The translations under genes were made by a program, and so were the position numbers. From assembly GCF_002999335.1 (NCBI RefSeq), contig NW_020312100.1:1-64000 (forward strand): a DNA stretch of 64,000 nucleotides. Direction: 5' to 3'. This stretch comes from Cyclospora cayetanensis (taxonomy: Eukaryota; Apicomplexa; Conoidasida; Eucoccidiorida; Eimeriidae). Shown here in pieces: positions 39,401-52,700 of this stretch (position 1 is its first letter; each line of letters starts with the position of its first letter). The notes under the pieces are model-generated. The model was not told the DNA's origin and did no database searches. It saw only the letters and a program-made list of their open reading frames with translations.

Positions 39401-41764
39401 CCAGAATGTCGTGTACTAAATAATGCCACGTCCACAAGACCCTAACACATTACAGCGCTACCCTTTTTTTCACCACTTTTGTATGAAGCCCCACAGCATA
39501 TGTCGTCAACGTGTTGTGGGCCTCTGCTGACGGCCTTGCTCATTCATCACTCCGCCAATGCGTTTCCACCTCTCTTACCGCGTTATCAAGACATCATAGG
39601 TACGTAAATGGACATCCTGTGTTCAAAGAGGAATCCTTGGATCTTCAAGTCTGTATGTGGGACAAGCTTGAAGAAATAACACGGGAAACACACTACGGCT
39701 CCCCTTGGAGAATCTGTGGAGCTCTGAATGATTATAGGTTCCCGGAAAAAACCTGTCTCAGCACGTCAGCGAAACGCTAGTCAAGGCGGTCAGTGAAAGC
39801 TCATGTAGGCCAAAAGTCCTCCGGCATCCGTTGCTTGCCGAAGTGCGTCTCGGTCCTAAATTACCCGCTCCTCGAATCCCTGTCTTACTTAATCTGCCCC
39901 TTTCTTCCTCCACAGCGCTCTGTCATTAACTCTACCTTCGTGTTATTTTTGTGTCCAGAATATTCTTTCTGTTGGATTACACTTTGTAACCGTGACATAG
40001 GGAAAAGGCTCACGAGCCTCTCGCTTGCTTGTTGAAGCAAATCTCATAAATATGGTTGCAGGAGATTCTCGATTTCAGTTTTTGTCCCTCCTTTACATGC
40101 AGGGACGGCCGAAAGTGCCGGAAAGTTTTTAATGCTCCAAGCCTCGCGCTTTTTCTAAGCTGCCCGCCGGTTCACTCAACGGTGGTACTCGACTGCGGGG
40201 TGTATATGAAACTGTGATGAAGGAGATGGGCAAAGATTTCTTTGTCCCTCTACCATTTGGAAACTGGCAAGTCCGAGAAGAATATACAAAAGCACTCTAC
40301 GGGTTCAAGCTAAATCAATTTAGGCAGGCAGTTACCTTGCCGCGACTTTAGAAGATCTATCAATCAGAGCCGTGGAAGCCCTTCAGACCCTCACTCCAGA
40401 AAAGAGTAATAGGCCGTAGCTCTGTTACCTTCAAAACTGTTTATCAACACCATACCTAATGGTACTTAAGTAACTAGAGCATGATATGAAGGCGTTGGTG
40501 CGTATTCTGTGAGGACAGTGCCGCAGCCTTCAATCACTGGAAGTATTGTCACATCTAGCTCTAGCTGCTACGCGTGTTGATAGTGCTCCTTGCAGAAGCA
40601 AAACTTCAGTTGACAATCTTCCCGCACTACTGCCATAGCTGCTGCTTTCCCCCTGCGATTTGATCTGAGTGAGGAAGAGGGGGAGAGCGTGTTGCAGCAC
40701 ATCCTCAGCCAGGCCCTGGGGAAGACTGAAAAACAGCAAGGTTGGTGCCACCTGTTTCCCCACAACATAGGCATACGTGCAGCTATTCAAGTCTATAGGA
40801 GAAAGCTTGTCTAGGACTGGTGGCTCTTTAGGAACGGCAGACGTATGGAGCTGTGGGCATTCGTCTATAGCTTTGTGTTGTGAAGGCGTGAGCCCATGTA
40901 TATGTCTATCAAACGAGTGGCATGTAGATATTTGTATAGGTTCTGCTAAGGCATACTCAGTGTTGGCACAGCAAAGTAAGTTATTACAAACACTTCTGCA
41001 CGGTGATAAAACTACTTGTGCACACCGGGGCAGAGCTTGTGGCTTCAGGCGAGGAACTGCTGACCCTAGAGATTAGTAAAGATGGAAGGTTTACTCCATC
41101 ATCAGAAACCGCCACATAAAAGGAGCTTCCTTTTATAAAGCAGCTCTGGATCAAACCCAACACCACTGTTGCACATATCAACAGACACTTCACTGTAATT
41201 CTGGCAGACAGATGCGGCAGGCTAAAACTCAACGGCGTTAAAGCCACCTAATTACCGCCTGCCTTCATAATGGCTTCTTATTTATAGAGATGACACATCT
41301 ATAGATATCTGCTAAGGCTTCATTGTGTGTTTTTTGCATGTACCTGTTCACGTAAGCATATACATGCAAGCATCATCTAAATGCATTCTCCCACTAGAAG
41401 GTAGCTGCTTATACAACACCAAACCGACACTCACCGTTTGCTCCAGCATCGTCAACCGTATTCATGGCTACTTGTGTGTCATGCAAAAGTCTGCCTCAGG
41501 GCATACCCTGTACAAGGCTGTCTTGAAACGGAGCATGTGCTCAGGAAAGATTCAGGCTCTAAAAGAGAGCAAGGTTCTAAGAGGCACGAAGGAACAAGCA
41601 GAGATTCCTAGACTGGTTGCAATACCTCCGAAAACAGAAGCTCAGCAAAAAATTCGTACGTCCTCACTTCTCTTCGCATTTCCCGATCTCTCTCTCTCTG
41701 CGTGTATTTTTTTGACTAGTATACAAGCCCATCTGTTGAAACGTAGTAGCGGCACTAAGTTGTA
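36498..41764 (+). pseudogene. ROPK-like kinase pseudogene, copy B (exons 4-14)
   Basis: Exons 4 to 14 of the kinase family can be followed in order, with splice sites largely kept: exon 4 from 36498, exon 5 ending 37077, exon 6 about 37.26-37.76 kb, an intact exon 7 near 38.10-38.29 kb, then exons 8-14 to about 41.76 kb. The lesions include frameshifts in exons 4, 6, 8, 10 and 11, a TAA in exon 9 (near 39.01 kb), and a TGA at the start of the exon 12 match. Key residues are also changed: DIKPSK replaces DIKPAN (Asn lost) and MAPKME replaces MAPEIE. Exons 1-3 (signal peptide, glycine loop, catalytic Lys) are absent. What remains resembles copy C more than copy A (for example LVALPRHDVLALGL and YPWVERCI). 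It is clearly not an active kinase, although a transcript cannot be excluded. Confidence 0.88.
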
Positions 41765-42739
41765 AAGTATATGCACATATGTCCCATGACGGGGTATTCA
41801 AAGCACAAGACACCACATCCATTGTACAAAGAGAAAACCAAAAAGCACACTCAGCTATGCCTACCAAGTCTCCCTGCTCAAGTCCTACACAGCAAATGAA
41901 TCATTACAGTCTAAGGATGTCGTGACAATGGGATAAAGGCTTTGTGTGTGCTTGTAGCTTGATTCCTCAGAACAATTGCATCCTATGGACATCAGAAGTC
42001 CTCCAACCAGGTCTTCACACCATTCCGCCTCCGGATCCAGCTGGCCCCCAACACACCTAACTAGTCCTTTTCCTGGCTCAGCAGACATTTGCGGATCTGT
42101 TTGCTAGGATTGTGATTGATGTCTGCTGACGAAGCTACCATAGAGCATATGCTGTATACACTTATTAAGAGCAAATAAGCTTCTTTCCTTCGCTTGTAAG
42201 GAAATTGGGGCGACTATCTCGTGGGCCGTAAAATTATTTGCTCCACGAAGATGCTGCAAGGCCTTTTGCAATCGCAATGAACATGAAAACTACCATTACA
42301 GAGGGGCGGACACCACATACGTTGCTTATGTGGGGGCACTGTGGTGATCACTTTAAGAATGTGAAAAATAAAAATCACTCCTAGTTTCCCAACAAAGCTC
42401 AGTCAATTTCTGACGAGCTAGATCGAGTTCGTGCTTCTAAAAGATGAGGCAGTCTTCATGCTGGTCGCTGAGCCAAGCAGCGAGACAAGACGATTGTCAG
42501 CATTCAGCCCATTACGACGGCTCTCCGACCAGTGCTTCATTAACAAATTTGATTGAACTTTCAGCTGAGGAAAAGCAAGAGCGGTCGCCCACTGCACTGC
42601 TTCAAGCTAATCTTGTGTGAGCCCCGTGCTGAAATCCGCGATAATGCAAGACTGCACAGTATAAAGAGCAGATTAAGCGGCCGGAGAGTGAGTAGTTAAA
42701 AAACTTCAACAACCAAGAATCGATCAGAGCCTTAAGGCA
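41765..42739. other. Gene-free stretch
   Basis: No supported gene and no repeat array. It separates the kinase pseudogene from the next retroelement fragment, and might hold unrecognised 5' parts of that element. Confidence 0.5.
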
Positions 42740-44600
42740 AAACCTGTTTCCAGTGCTATAGAGAAACGGAAGTTGACGCATGTGCATGGGTTGCTGAATA
42801 TGGTTTCTGATACAAAAATTTTAGCGATGCTTCTTGTAAGCGAATCACTTGAGAGCTACACGAATCAGCAGTCTACTCGACGTTTGCGTTCACGAGCACT
42901 TTCTTACAAAACCTCATATACCCGGTTGAGGGACACGAAACTGCAGTTCCACATTTGCATTGCAAACTCGAGCATACCTGTACGCTGTTTGGACCTGTCA
43001 TTGTCCAAGCTAAACCGCAACGGCAAGCTAATCAAGGTTTTTGAGCCTATGAAGATGAACCGGATTGCGATCTATATGAACCGCGTACAAGAATCTAAGC
43101 GAAACACTCAAGACCACCTACAGCATCGACTTCATGCACAATTATCCGTTGCGCGGCAAGCATTGGTATATGAAAGTGCACAACTGTTTATGCTTCACCA
43201 GCAATTCTATTTGATTAATCCGGTGTCCTGAGTGCAGCAATTAGGCTAGATCGGGCAAAAATGTATGGAATTGCATTTTACTACCGAAAGTTCGTTTCTG
43301 GGTTCGCTAGGATCGCTGCTGCTTGACTAATCTACTTAAGAAAACGCAGTAGGTGACATGGACAGCGGAGGCGTATTCCGTGACAACGACGTTTGCTGGC
43401 TGCCTGAAAGCTCTTTTGATACTTGTGCTGCTCACTTTAAAGCATTAGTTCTTCCTAGTAATCGATGCTAGTGTTCACGAAGAGGTGAACGCTATTCTCT
43501 TCGAAGAAGCTACGGGCTTTTCAGAACAGCAAATTATTACTTGTTCTCCTCATCGCCACAGTGAAACCGAGCAACGGTGCTTACTTCGGGGCGAAAAGCT
43601 TCAGCTAGTGTGGCGGGGCATGGAAAAAGCTCGGCTGCCTTAATATTGTGATGAATCTAATGTTTAAAAGAACATTAGCACAAGACGAACTTTCAAGGCT
43701 TTGGTAATCCCAAACGAATTTCGTGGGTTCGCTGCTTAGTTCAAGATCATTCTGCATTAACGTATCTAGAAGGCACCATCAAGGGGGGCCGCCGAGGCGC
43801 TTTTGCGACACCGCAATGCCTCATTCAAGTGCAGCGGTACCCCTGTTGGCTGTGACGATTCACAGTTTCCACTGACGTTGCGTGAGTCCTATGCATTGTA
43901 CCTCCGCATATCAGGCACTTCTATTGCCAATTTTTGGAATCGGGAAAAGGTGAAACCCTAATACATTTAGCATAACCTGCTGCGCTGCATAACGAAGTAT
44001 GGATTGTGTTTTTCCTTCCGACCGTGCTCTGCAGTTTTCTCTTACGCAAGGCACACAATGAGATTCATCTAGGCCACTGTGAGGCTTGTAGGACTACGAA
44101 ATTTTTGTCATTCTGGTGGGCTGGGGTGAACCCAGAGGCACAGACATATGCACCTTCATGGCCAACTTGTCAACAGCTGAAGAAGCCCATTTTTCCCGGT
44201 TCCAGCCTCTTCGCAGGCGTCCGCTTTCTAAAAGCACTGATTTGATTTTGAACTGTTGCTGGACTGCCGGGACTCAGGGGTCCGTTTGGTCTCTTGGTTG
44301 TTGTCGACAGTGTCAGCAAGACATGCCAAACACATATCCCTTGCTCCAGCTCTTTCATGACTCACGCAGTCACTCAATTATTCGTATTCAATGTTTGGTT
44401 GTAGTAGCTTTGCTAATCCGTGCGGTTTTCTTTGCCTGTTAGCAAAGCTAAATTCGAGGAACTTCGGTAGCTGGCAAATACGCAGATTGCACTTTTGCGA
44501 CGTCTCTTCAGATTATGGAATTACTCCACATCCAGTGCTGGGTAGCGCAATGACTCCTTGACCATTGATGAAAAAGTAGTTTCAGCGTACAATTGACCCG
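42740..44600 (+). mobile_element. Degenerate Ty3/gypsy pol fragment (RT, RNase H, integrase)
   Basis: An RT start with RNGS, a stop, then RMCM (about 42.77 kb) matches the 'KKDG.WRMC.DYR' block. The catalytic YxDD position reads YMNR near 43.07 kb, followed by DHLQHRLHAQLSVARQ and a degraded 'FLGHVIS'. FYYRKFVSGFARIA (about 43.28 kb) matches the RT/RNase H linker 'NYYRKFI..FA.IA', and LTNLLKK plus FLVIDASVHEEVNAILFEE (43.33-43.51 kb) match RNase H. The integrase zinc-binding piece HNEIHLGH...CQQLK lies at 44.06-44.18 kb, followed by core remnants (LVVVDSVSK about 44.30 kb). Many stops and frame changes occur. No LTR or chromodomain was identified. Confidence 0.7.
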
Positions 44601-47600
44601 TTGCCGGCCTCTGACTGTACGTCTATCCTTTGTAGCCCGCTTTACTGCGCCAAAGCCTGCGTGATGGACTTGCATTGCCGTTCTCCCGAGGTGCCTTTGT
44701 TGTTTGCAAAGCATCCTACCTCCACTTATCCCGGTCCTATTGTTCAGGTTTCATAGCATTTTCCATGCGTTTGTAGTTCCGTCTTGTATTACCCGAATTT
44801 TCACAATAGAAGCAGGTGAGTTATCAAGGGGCTGTCTGAGGCTTTATAGGAGCGTGGGTTCAATTGGCTTTCTGTTTGGAACCACTTTAGATTGTAGGCT
44901 AAGGTATGTTTCAATACGCCTGATTTCTATGGATTCCTAATCCCGGTTCGGATCTTCGTCTTTAGCCAAAAGCGCAGGAGACAAGAACTTCAGTTTGTGG
45001 AAAACTAAGAAGTCTGTCTCTTGTGCAAAGCCCGCCAATCGATTGTTCAACCGCTAAGTCGCTGCCCAGCCTGCGGCCATCTGACGGGGCACTGTGGGTA
45101 GCCGTGTAAGAAACCATCGCCAAAGCAACTTTTCGTATACACTGTGACTTCAAGCAAGTAAAAGACTTATACTGCTCAATTGTACCGATCTATTGAACGA
45201 ATTGCCCGCGCGAAATCTTTGAGTTATGCCAAAGCTTCGTGATCTGATCTTGGCAAGGAGCGATGAGTGCGGGTACGCTAAGAGACTGAAAAATGTATTA
45301 ACCAATTCAAGAAGCCATCTCCCTGTTTACGAATAAATCAGGCATCGAAATGCTTCTTCGTCAATAAAAAAACACATGGAGCGCGTCTTTTTCTTCATCT
45401 ACGGGTATGCAAAGCAAGGTAGAGCTCCATCCGCCCAACGAAATCTTCGAGTACTTGCCCATCCATGCTGCCGTCATAATCGTTCGGTAGGCATCCCATC
45501 ATAAATGCATTCAGAACATTTTATAGACTGCTGTATCATAATCTTCTACCAGCTGCGGAGCTATTGCTTGTACATTTGCTGTGCAGGCTGATTTTGGTTG
45601 CACCGACAGTCGTTGCGCCTCCGTAAACATCCATACTCACATAAGTTTTCTCCCAGCCCGCTGCCAACATAGTATAAACTCTACATTTTCAATGACCTTG
45701 GCCAAAAGTAGACAACTCTTGTAGGCAAACCTCACATCCCACCGCATCCACAGCAAGTCGGTGGACGGGGGGAACATTTACATCGATACATGCGATGCTA
45801 ACAAAAGTAACGCCCTATTTAAGGTTTCCAAATGGATTCCCCTCTCTACAAAAAGTGTTCGAGCTCTGTAGGAGAAACGGATGGTATTCCAATAGAATTC
45901 TATTCTTCCCCCACTCTTTCATTTCATTTGTGTCATGAAGGAAGAGGGACAGCTAGGGCGTGCCTTGATGCACCATCAAAGCAGTCCTAGCATTTACAGC
46001 TACTTGAACAGAGCGCTCAGCACACGCTCACAGAATATTGCATCTAACTGTATCGAGAAAACTGTAAAGTTATAGCATGAGGATAGCACCTCCGGAGAAG
46101 ATACTTGAATAGATGTTTCTATCACTTTAGGAGGCTTTTTTCTAAAATAAATAGTATAATGAGAGCAGCCCATTTGTATCTTAGCCTGCTAAAGCGATTG
46201 CAACATATGCTTAAGCTTCGTCGTCTATGATAGTGCCCCTCTGCTAGAAAATTTGCATATTTTCTGGAATATGTCCTTGAAGCGTCTTGCGTACTCGATC
46301 TTCTTAACATCGAGTGAAGGTAGATATCCCTGGCACGATCTCGATGCACTGCAGGACGAAAGAGTAGGAAACTTCCCTCGTATTGGTACTAGGTCTGATG
46401 TTTGCCATTTAATTGTGAACTAGTGAATTAAGGTTTGGCTCTCAGGAATGCGAGATTCCCCTCTTTAGTGAGATCCACTGCGTCGCAGTAATGGTCTATG
46501 CACATAAGACAGTTTCCCCGATCACCAGCGAGAAACATAGGTATATGCTTGGAGCACTACGCGCTGTGACGTGCCCGAATAACAGCCAGGTGCCAGGAAG
46601 TTCGGGATGCGTGGCAAATCCTCTTTCATCACCTGTTGAAGTAGCTCGTGCATATTCGACGCCCTCCCTTCCAACTCGCCGACTATTGAAGTATGTGAGC
46701 ACATTTTTCGATGGTCAGATGCCAAGCGCTGCGAGCTGTATGGGGGACAGGCTCCGTTTGATTGCCGGCATGGCCCCTGGATCCGATGCAGCACGTTGGA
46801 AGTTCTATTGATTCCGCTGCCTGGCACCGGGCTTGGCGAAGCTGGGTGGAAGTCTTTAACTTTTTATCATAACCATATTGAAGCTTGGTATGTAGCCTTG
46901 TCATCTCTAAGAAATGCTGCGTTTGCAGTAGTGGCCATAATTTGAAATGTGGGCCATTTGCCTCTCCCGCCGTCTTTAGTCTTCGTCGTAACCGGCTATT
47001 CAGTTGCACTACGCTTTAATCCAACGCTGCTAGTTGACGATGTACCAAAAGTATGCTAGAGCCTACGAATGAAGCTTGAACAGCTGCTGCTGAAGATAAA
47101 CCTACTAAGGTACTCGCAGGTAGATCAGAGGTTCCGCTGCGGTTTGCCGTGCAGCGATAACATCACAGAGGAACACATGTACTTGTAAATTGAGTAAGCC
47201 CTTAAAAGGGTCTATTATATTGTCTCCATGATTCCCCAATTCATTTATCGCTGATCACCGTCTTCCCACGGTCACTGCCGCATTTGACCATTGTAAGGCC
47301 CCCAAAGATACCCTGGTCATCCACACCGATTGTGAGACATCAGGCTCGTGAATATTATGCGATAAGGAGGATTAGAGTTGGCGATTGCCTTCATCAGGCC
47401 CAATGCAGCCCTGTTCAGGCATAGAAGCTTTAGTCTTGCTACCCCTTCTGCTATCGCAGTGCCTCCCCCCAGACGATCCAGCAAGTATCCGCTATTGGAA
47501 TGGCGTGCAATGCTGAGTTGCAGTGCCGTGCCAAGCACTCTCAGCATCCTGGCGTTGCGAGTAGGTCCAATGTGGGCTAGGAGTGCTTGGGTGGAGATGC

Positions 47601-49757
47601 CAAACTCGACAGCGAATCTACTTGCCCATCGTTTTAAATCCATGCAAGGTCTATCAAAAGATAGTATCAACGCATAGGCCTCTTTTGGAGATGATCCGAC
47701 TACTCCACACAGATGATCATAAAAGTATTTTGTTCATAACAAAATCGCATTTACCGAGCTGACTGCTGCACCCCTGCGAAACATATTATAGCAGCAATAT
47801 CAGGAGGCTTTGCTACCAGACAAGACTCAACAATCTAACTAAACAGCCGCCTCTTTGCGGAATTAATAAATAGCTAATCAGCCATCGATGACTGCCTCTG
47901 TAGGCATTGCCGTCCAGTTTGGGGCTTAGGTAGGATAACTATCCCATTGCCCCTGTTGGTAACAGTGATGCGTCAGTTACTAGGAACCTCTTTGCTGATA
48001 GGGTATTGATGCTTCCCCATTCTGCAACCTTGTCCATCGATAATTTCAACGTTTGAGTCAAGTTAAATCACGGGGAAAATCCAGCAATCATTTAAAGGCC
48101 TGGAATGTTACCCTTCCGTGTAATTCAATTTATACAAAAATCTTACTAGCAAGTAATGCAGACAATCCTGCCTTTTTATAGCCTCTAAATGCCCTATTGC
48201 CCTCAAAGCTATAGGCTTACAGGATGCGCGATATTTCTCAGAGCATATTTTCAAAGGCCGCGATACCAGCTCGAAACGCGATTCTATTCTACATGCTGCT
48301 CCTGTACCGGAGCCTGCATAAGCTGGGCCAAAGGGAGGGTGAATGATTTCGAAGAGAATCTCACCAGGTCTTCATCAAGTGTCATATTCGGAGCCGAGTT
48401 TAGCTTTATGGGTATTCTAAGTGAAGGTTTACACCATGGCTCACTTTGCTCCATGCAAGCAGTGGCCATTATAATCGTACTGAATTACAGTCACTGTGCA
48501 CACACTAGCATATATTGAAAATTACACCTGTGAGTGAAGTAATAAGTAAATTTGCCAATTAGTACCCGGATCAAGCACAGTTTAACCTGCTACACAGTTC
48601 TTCTGTTTTTGGAGACAAATAGGACTTTTGAGTCTACTTGCGGCTTTGCAGTCTTTTACGTTGTTAGCTGGGGGAACTTGTGATTTAAGGGTTTGAGTGG
48701 ATATGCACGCCGTGTGTCCAGCCTTGTATTCCCTTTCGAGATTTCAATGTGGTTATTCTGTCAATATTGCTGAATCTACTGGATGGAGCGTTATGTGCTC
48801 AAATTGCATATTTTCATGGCGTTGAACCAAGCGAGCACCGTAATGTATCTGACACAAAGCAGGCAAATCGCGACGCCCTAGATTAAACAAAGCTTGAGAC
48901 CGTGTAGAGGAGCCTTGTGGCAACTGTGTACGTGTAGTGCGGCTGGTTCCATCCTATGGGAGAGCTCACGGAGCCTAGAAGACAAGGCCTTCAGCTTGCG
49001 GTATATGTCTCAGGACCTGGGGACTAAGGACCAAATTGGGTTGGTTATATTTTAAAAAGCGAGCTGTGAACAGCTGAGCGCGCCCATACTTGCGAAGCTA
49101 TAGACGCACCGGAATGTAGGGAAAGAATGATCCATGCAGACGTACATGTGTAGCGTCGTCGGTAGTCTAGAGATCGCTTGTTGCGAAACTCAGGTCTAAA
49201 GGCGAGCACCAAACGAATTTTCGATCTTTATAAAGGCGGAGGGCCAAACAAAATAAATGATTTCAGCATCGGATAGTAAATCGGCTCTCTAAACCGTGAT
49301 CCCTGACCTCGAACACAAAGGGCCCGCCGACCAGGCCTGTCGGATGGGCTCGACACCCCAACTAAGTGGAAGGCCTCGTTCATGTTTTACTTTCCCCTAC
49401 TTTTTCTGTCCCTTTGTGTACATGCATGGCAGAAAATATGCATTTTGTGGGCTCGCTGTTTGGGCTTCGGAGGGAGTTGCCGGATGGGCCTTGTGAGCCG
49501 CGCCGCAGTTCCCACTGCCGGCAAGACTCTACGGTTGAGAAACTACCTCGACTCCCAGCAGCCTTTTGCGCCTGAAATGTAGACAAGGGAAGAAACGCAG
49601 CCAAATGGTGCTTCCTCTTTTCGTCTTGTTCGCGAGTGACCGAACCACAGGCCGGACCAATGGTGCAGTGAAGCTACAGCTCGGACGCGCAGTGTTGCAG
49701 CAAAAGATGGTGAGCCTGTATGCATGGCATGACCATAGGCGGCAGCGAAGAGGCTGC
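44601..49757. other. Stretch without a supported gene
   Basis: No gene supported. Overlapping frames on both strands at 46.5-47.0 and 47.3-47.7 kb are the longest but have no recognisable domain. A short plus-strand segment near 47.3 kb weakly resembles retroelement RNase H and is listed in the findings. The last few hundred bases should contain the promoter and 5' UTR of kinase copy C. Confidence 0.45.
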
Positions 49758-52700
49758 ATGGAGCGGCAACAGCCCTGCATCTTTCCGAGGTGCCTCCGTG
49801 TCAACCTGAAGACTTGCGCCGCAGCAGTCCTCGGGATTACGTGTTGCCTGCTCTGCACCATCGGCTTCCCAGCGGCAGCATTGGTGGCGCACCGAGGCTT
49901 GAGCAAAAGCTCCTTTGCCGGGGTAGACACAAGGGGTGCTCAGCGTGTAAGGTCGTTCTTGCGCTTTCGCGCTGTGTCACCCCATGCGAGCCAGCTCTTC
50001 CTGCAACTTCCCCTGGAGGAGGGCCATAATGAAGAGTTCCCCTTTGAGAGTTCCCAAGGAGTGGTCTTGCTGCAAAAAAGTACATCTGCGACGGGAGATG
50101 GGCATGCATCAGCCACAGGTATGCACGCGCCCCAGGCAATCAGTGAGTATTGATCTGTGGTACCTGACGGAAAAGCAAGTTCTTCTGGCTGGAAACATGT
50201 CAAGACATTGCCGTCCGTCTGATTCTCAAGATCTGTGATTCTGGGACTGCTTGGGTGTAAATGCAGTCTTCTCGTCGTTGCTTCGGCGTCTCCCTGGACG
50301 TTTGCACGTGGCTGCACAGCAGCCACCCTCCGCTAGTGAAGGCCTCTCTTTGTCAATGGCCATGAGCCTTTGTCGTCTTTCTTTTGACGACTTGGATCCA
50401 AAGTTAGGAGGAGGAACATACGGGGAGGTGTACCCAATGCGAGCTGGTGCTCTGTCAGGCGGCCCTTGCATCCCCACAGCGGCACAAGCTGAAGGAGCGA
50501 AAGGAGCTGCACAAACAGACGATCCAGGCCCCAAATTCGCCGTGAAGGTCTTTAGACTGAGGGGACTAGTTGGACTAATGAAAGCGGCGGAAGAGGGGCA
50601 AAAGGAACTGAGGGCCCCTGAGTTGCAAGCCCTTAAGAAGGCAGCAAGCGAGCTCAAGTAAGCCAAGAGCAGCTACCTTAGTGGCTATTTTTTCCCTGCG
50701 CGCTCTGCCGCTTCGGCCAAGTCTCACTTCCTGTAGTATTTTGCTGCATCGACTAGTGACACTGCACGTAAAAAACGGAGTATCGGCAAATCGAGCTTCC
50801 GAAGGGGGAATCGTTCAATGAACACAGACAGAGCCCCCAGCCAGCTCTCCAGAGTGTTGCACATCAAAACACAACAGAAGAAACCAAATGATGGCTCGCC
50901 GAAAGAGTCGCTACACATAGAGGCCCGGAGGCAATCGGCTGCGAAGCCAGAGAGAGAAAGAGAGACTCTCTCTGGATTGCACTCATGAGTACTGTACACC
51001 TCTTTGGTGCATCCCTCCAGCACGTGGTACTTTCCTGCATACTCTCAAGTAGAAGCATTTCCTTCGCAGGTCTGTCAATCTCAAGGACCCCTTCACTGTC
51101 TCCGCCTTAAAGGAGGTGCTGGAAGATCCTGGAATGCTAGGCACTCTGGAGGCGCTTCAGCAACAGAGCCTGTTATCCCCTGAGGCATTCTTGCAGAACT
51201 TTGCGGCTATTCGCAGCGCAATTTACACAAAGTGCTTTCTTGATGAGCTGGAAGAGACAGGACTCATCTTTATCCAGATGGACAGGGCTCTTGAAAAACT
51301 AGACCCCGCCATGTGGGAAAAAATGAAGGGTAGGTTTTATTGCCTACTTCGTCGCATTTCCCAACGTGTCGTTCTGCTTGTGTCGTTACGTGGCTCGTAT
51401 AATAACACACACCCAGCCACGTGTACGGGGCGAGCTGCCAATATTCAGTAGATGCATATACCAGAGAATGCGCACGAACCGGCTTTAATTCTCAGCCAAA
51501 CAGTAAGCTTTAATTCTTAGCCAAACAGTAAAAGTGGCAATTCGTTGAGTGGGTGGCCACTGCCGTATCTCAAGACTTTGACGTACCTGATTCGTAACAT
51601 GTGTTGGCCACTGGGAGTCCACTCTCAATGCTGCAATCACCTGCTGCTTCTCATTGGTGCTTCAAACTTGCATTCCGCATGTCCTTTTGAGTGCAGATGC
51701 CTCAAAGGAGGAACGCGTGTCTCTGTTTGCTACCGTGGGGAGACGGTATGTTCACTGGTCGTTGCCTCTGGGGAGAGTGCTTGTCAAGGACAAACATCAG
51801 AGACTCCACTGGGGTGTTCTCGTAAATTTGTTTGACGGCGATCTGGAGGTTTGTTGCTGGTCCTTCCTATTGATGAAGCGTATGCTGGTGCTCCTCAGGT
51901 GCTCTGGAACTGCTACTACAGCTGCCGCTATGCTACGTTTTCCCCTTGCAGAACTGCAGAAGTGTCTGTAAGCACTCCTTTGCAGCTGCTAATGGTGGTA
52001 CTGCGCTTTTTTACTGTTTGAATCAACGATTTTCTGGCTCTATGCCCTCAGCCTCAAGCCAATCGCAATTCCGACGGCTCAATCCTGGACGGGTGGGCTG
52101 TTGGGGAACGCAACGCGGTGCTGAAGGAGATTTTCGCGGAAAAGAGCTCGCTCTTATCGTTATCGTCCAAAGCCATTCAGCCATTTGTTTACATGCACAA
52201 TTTCTTCGGGTTCGGACACTTTGACATTAAGCCAGCCAACCTTCTTTACTCGAGAAGTACTAGGCACGTCATGCTACTTATGGCACACATGCAAAACCCC
52301 AACTTAGATGGACTTAACGAAAAGTCATAGCGTTTGGGGGCACTTTTACAAGCGGCACAAGCAAAATGTGTATGCGAGGAAACTATTGGAACCAGCATAC
52401 TGACCCTTCGTGAGCGCTTGAACTCTCATCCTTGCATGTGATATGTCCACACACTTCTCAGGAAGGAATCCCACCCAACGGTCCAGTTAGCGGCGGGTGA
52501 TTTTGGAATGGCAACTCTCCTGGGGCAGAACGTACTCATGCGAGGAACAGTTGCTTTTATGGCTCCGGAAATAGAGAGGCCCAAGAAGCAAACAACCCCA
52601 CCCCCGCGAATCGTAGCTCTTCCCGAGCATGATGTGTTTGCCCTGGGCCTGACACTCGCTTATTTCTGGAGCGTCTCTGCTTTTTGTCCTGTCTCCTATC

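Noticed and set aside
46491..47009. Overlapping frames of about 100 codons on both strands
   Set aside because: They are mutually overlapping, with no motif, signal peptide or splice structure. Their lengths are what chance gives in this composition.
49529..49930. Minus-strand frames opposite exon 1 of kinase copy C
   Set aside because: They have no motif and lie opposite a well supported exon.
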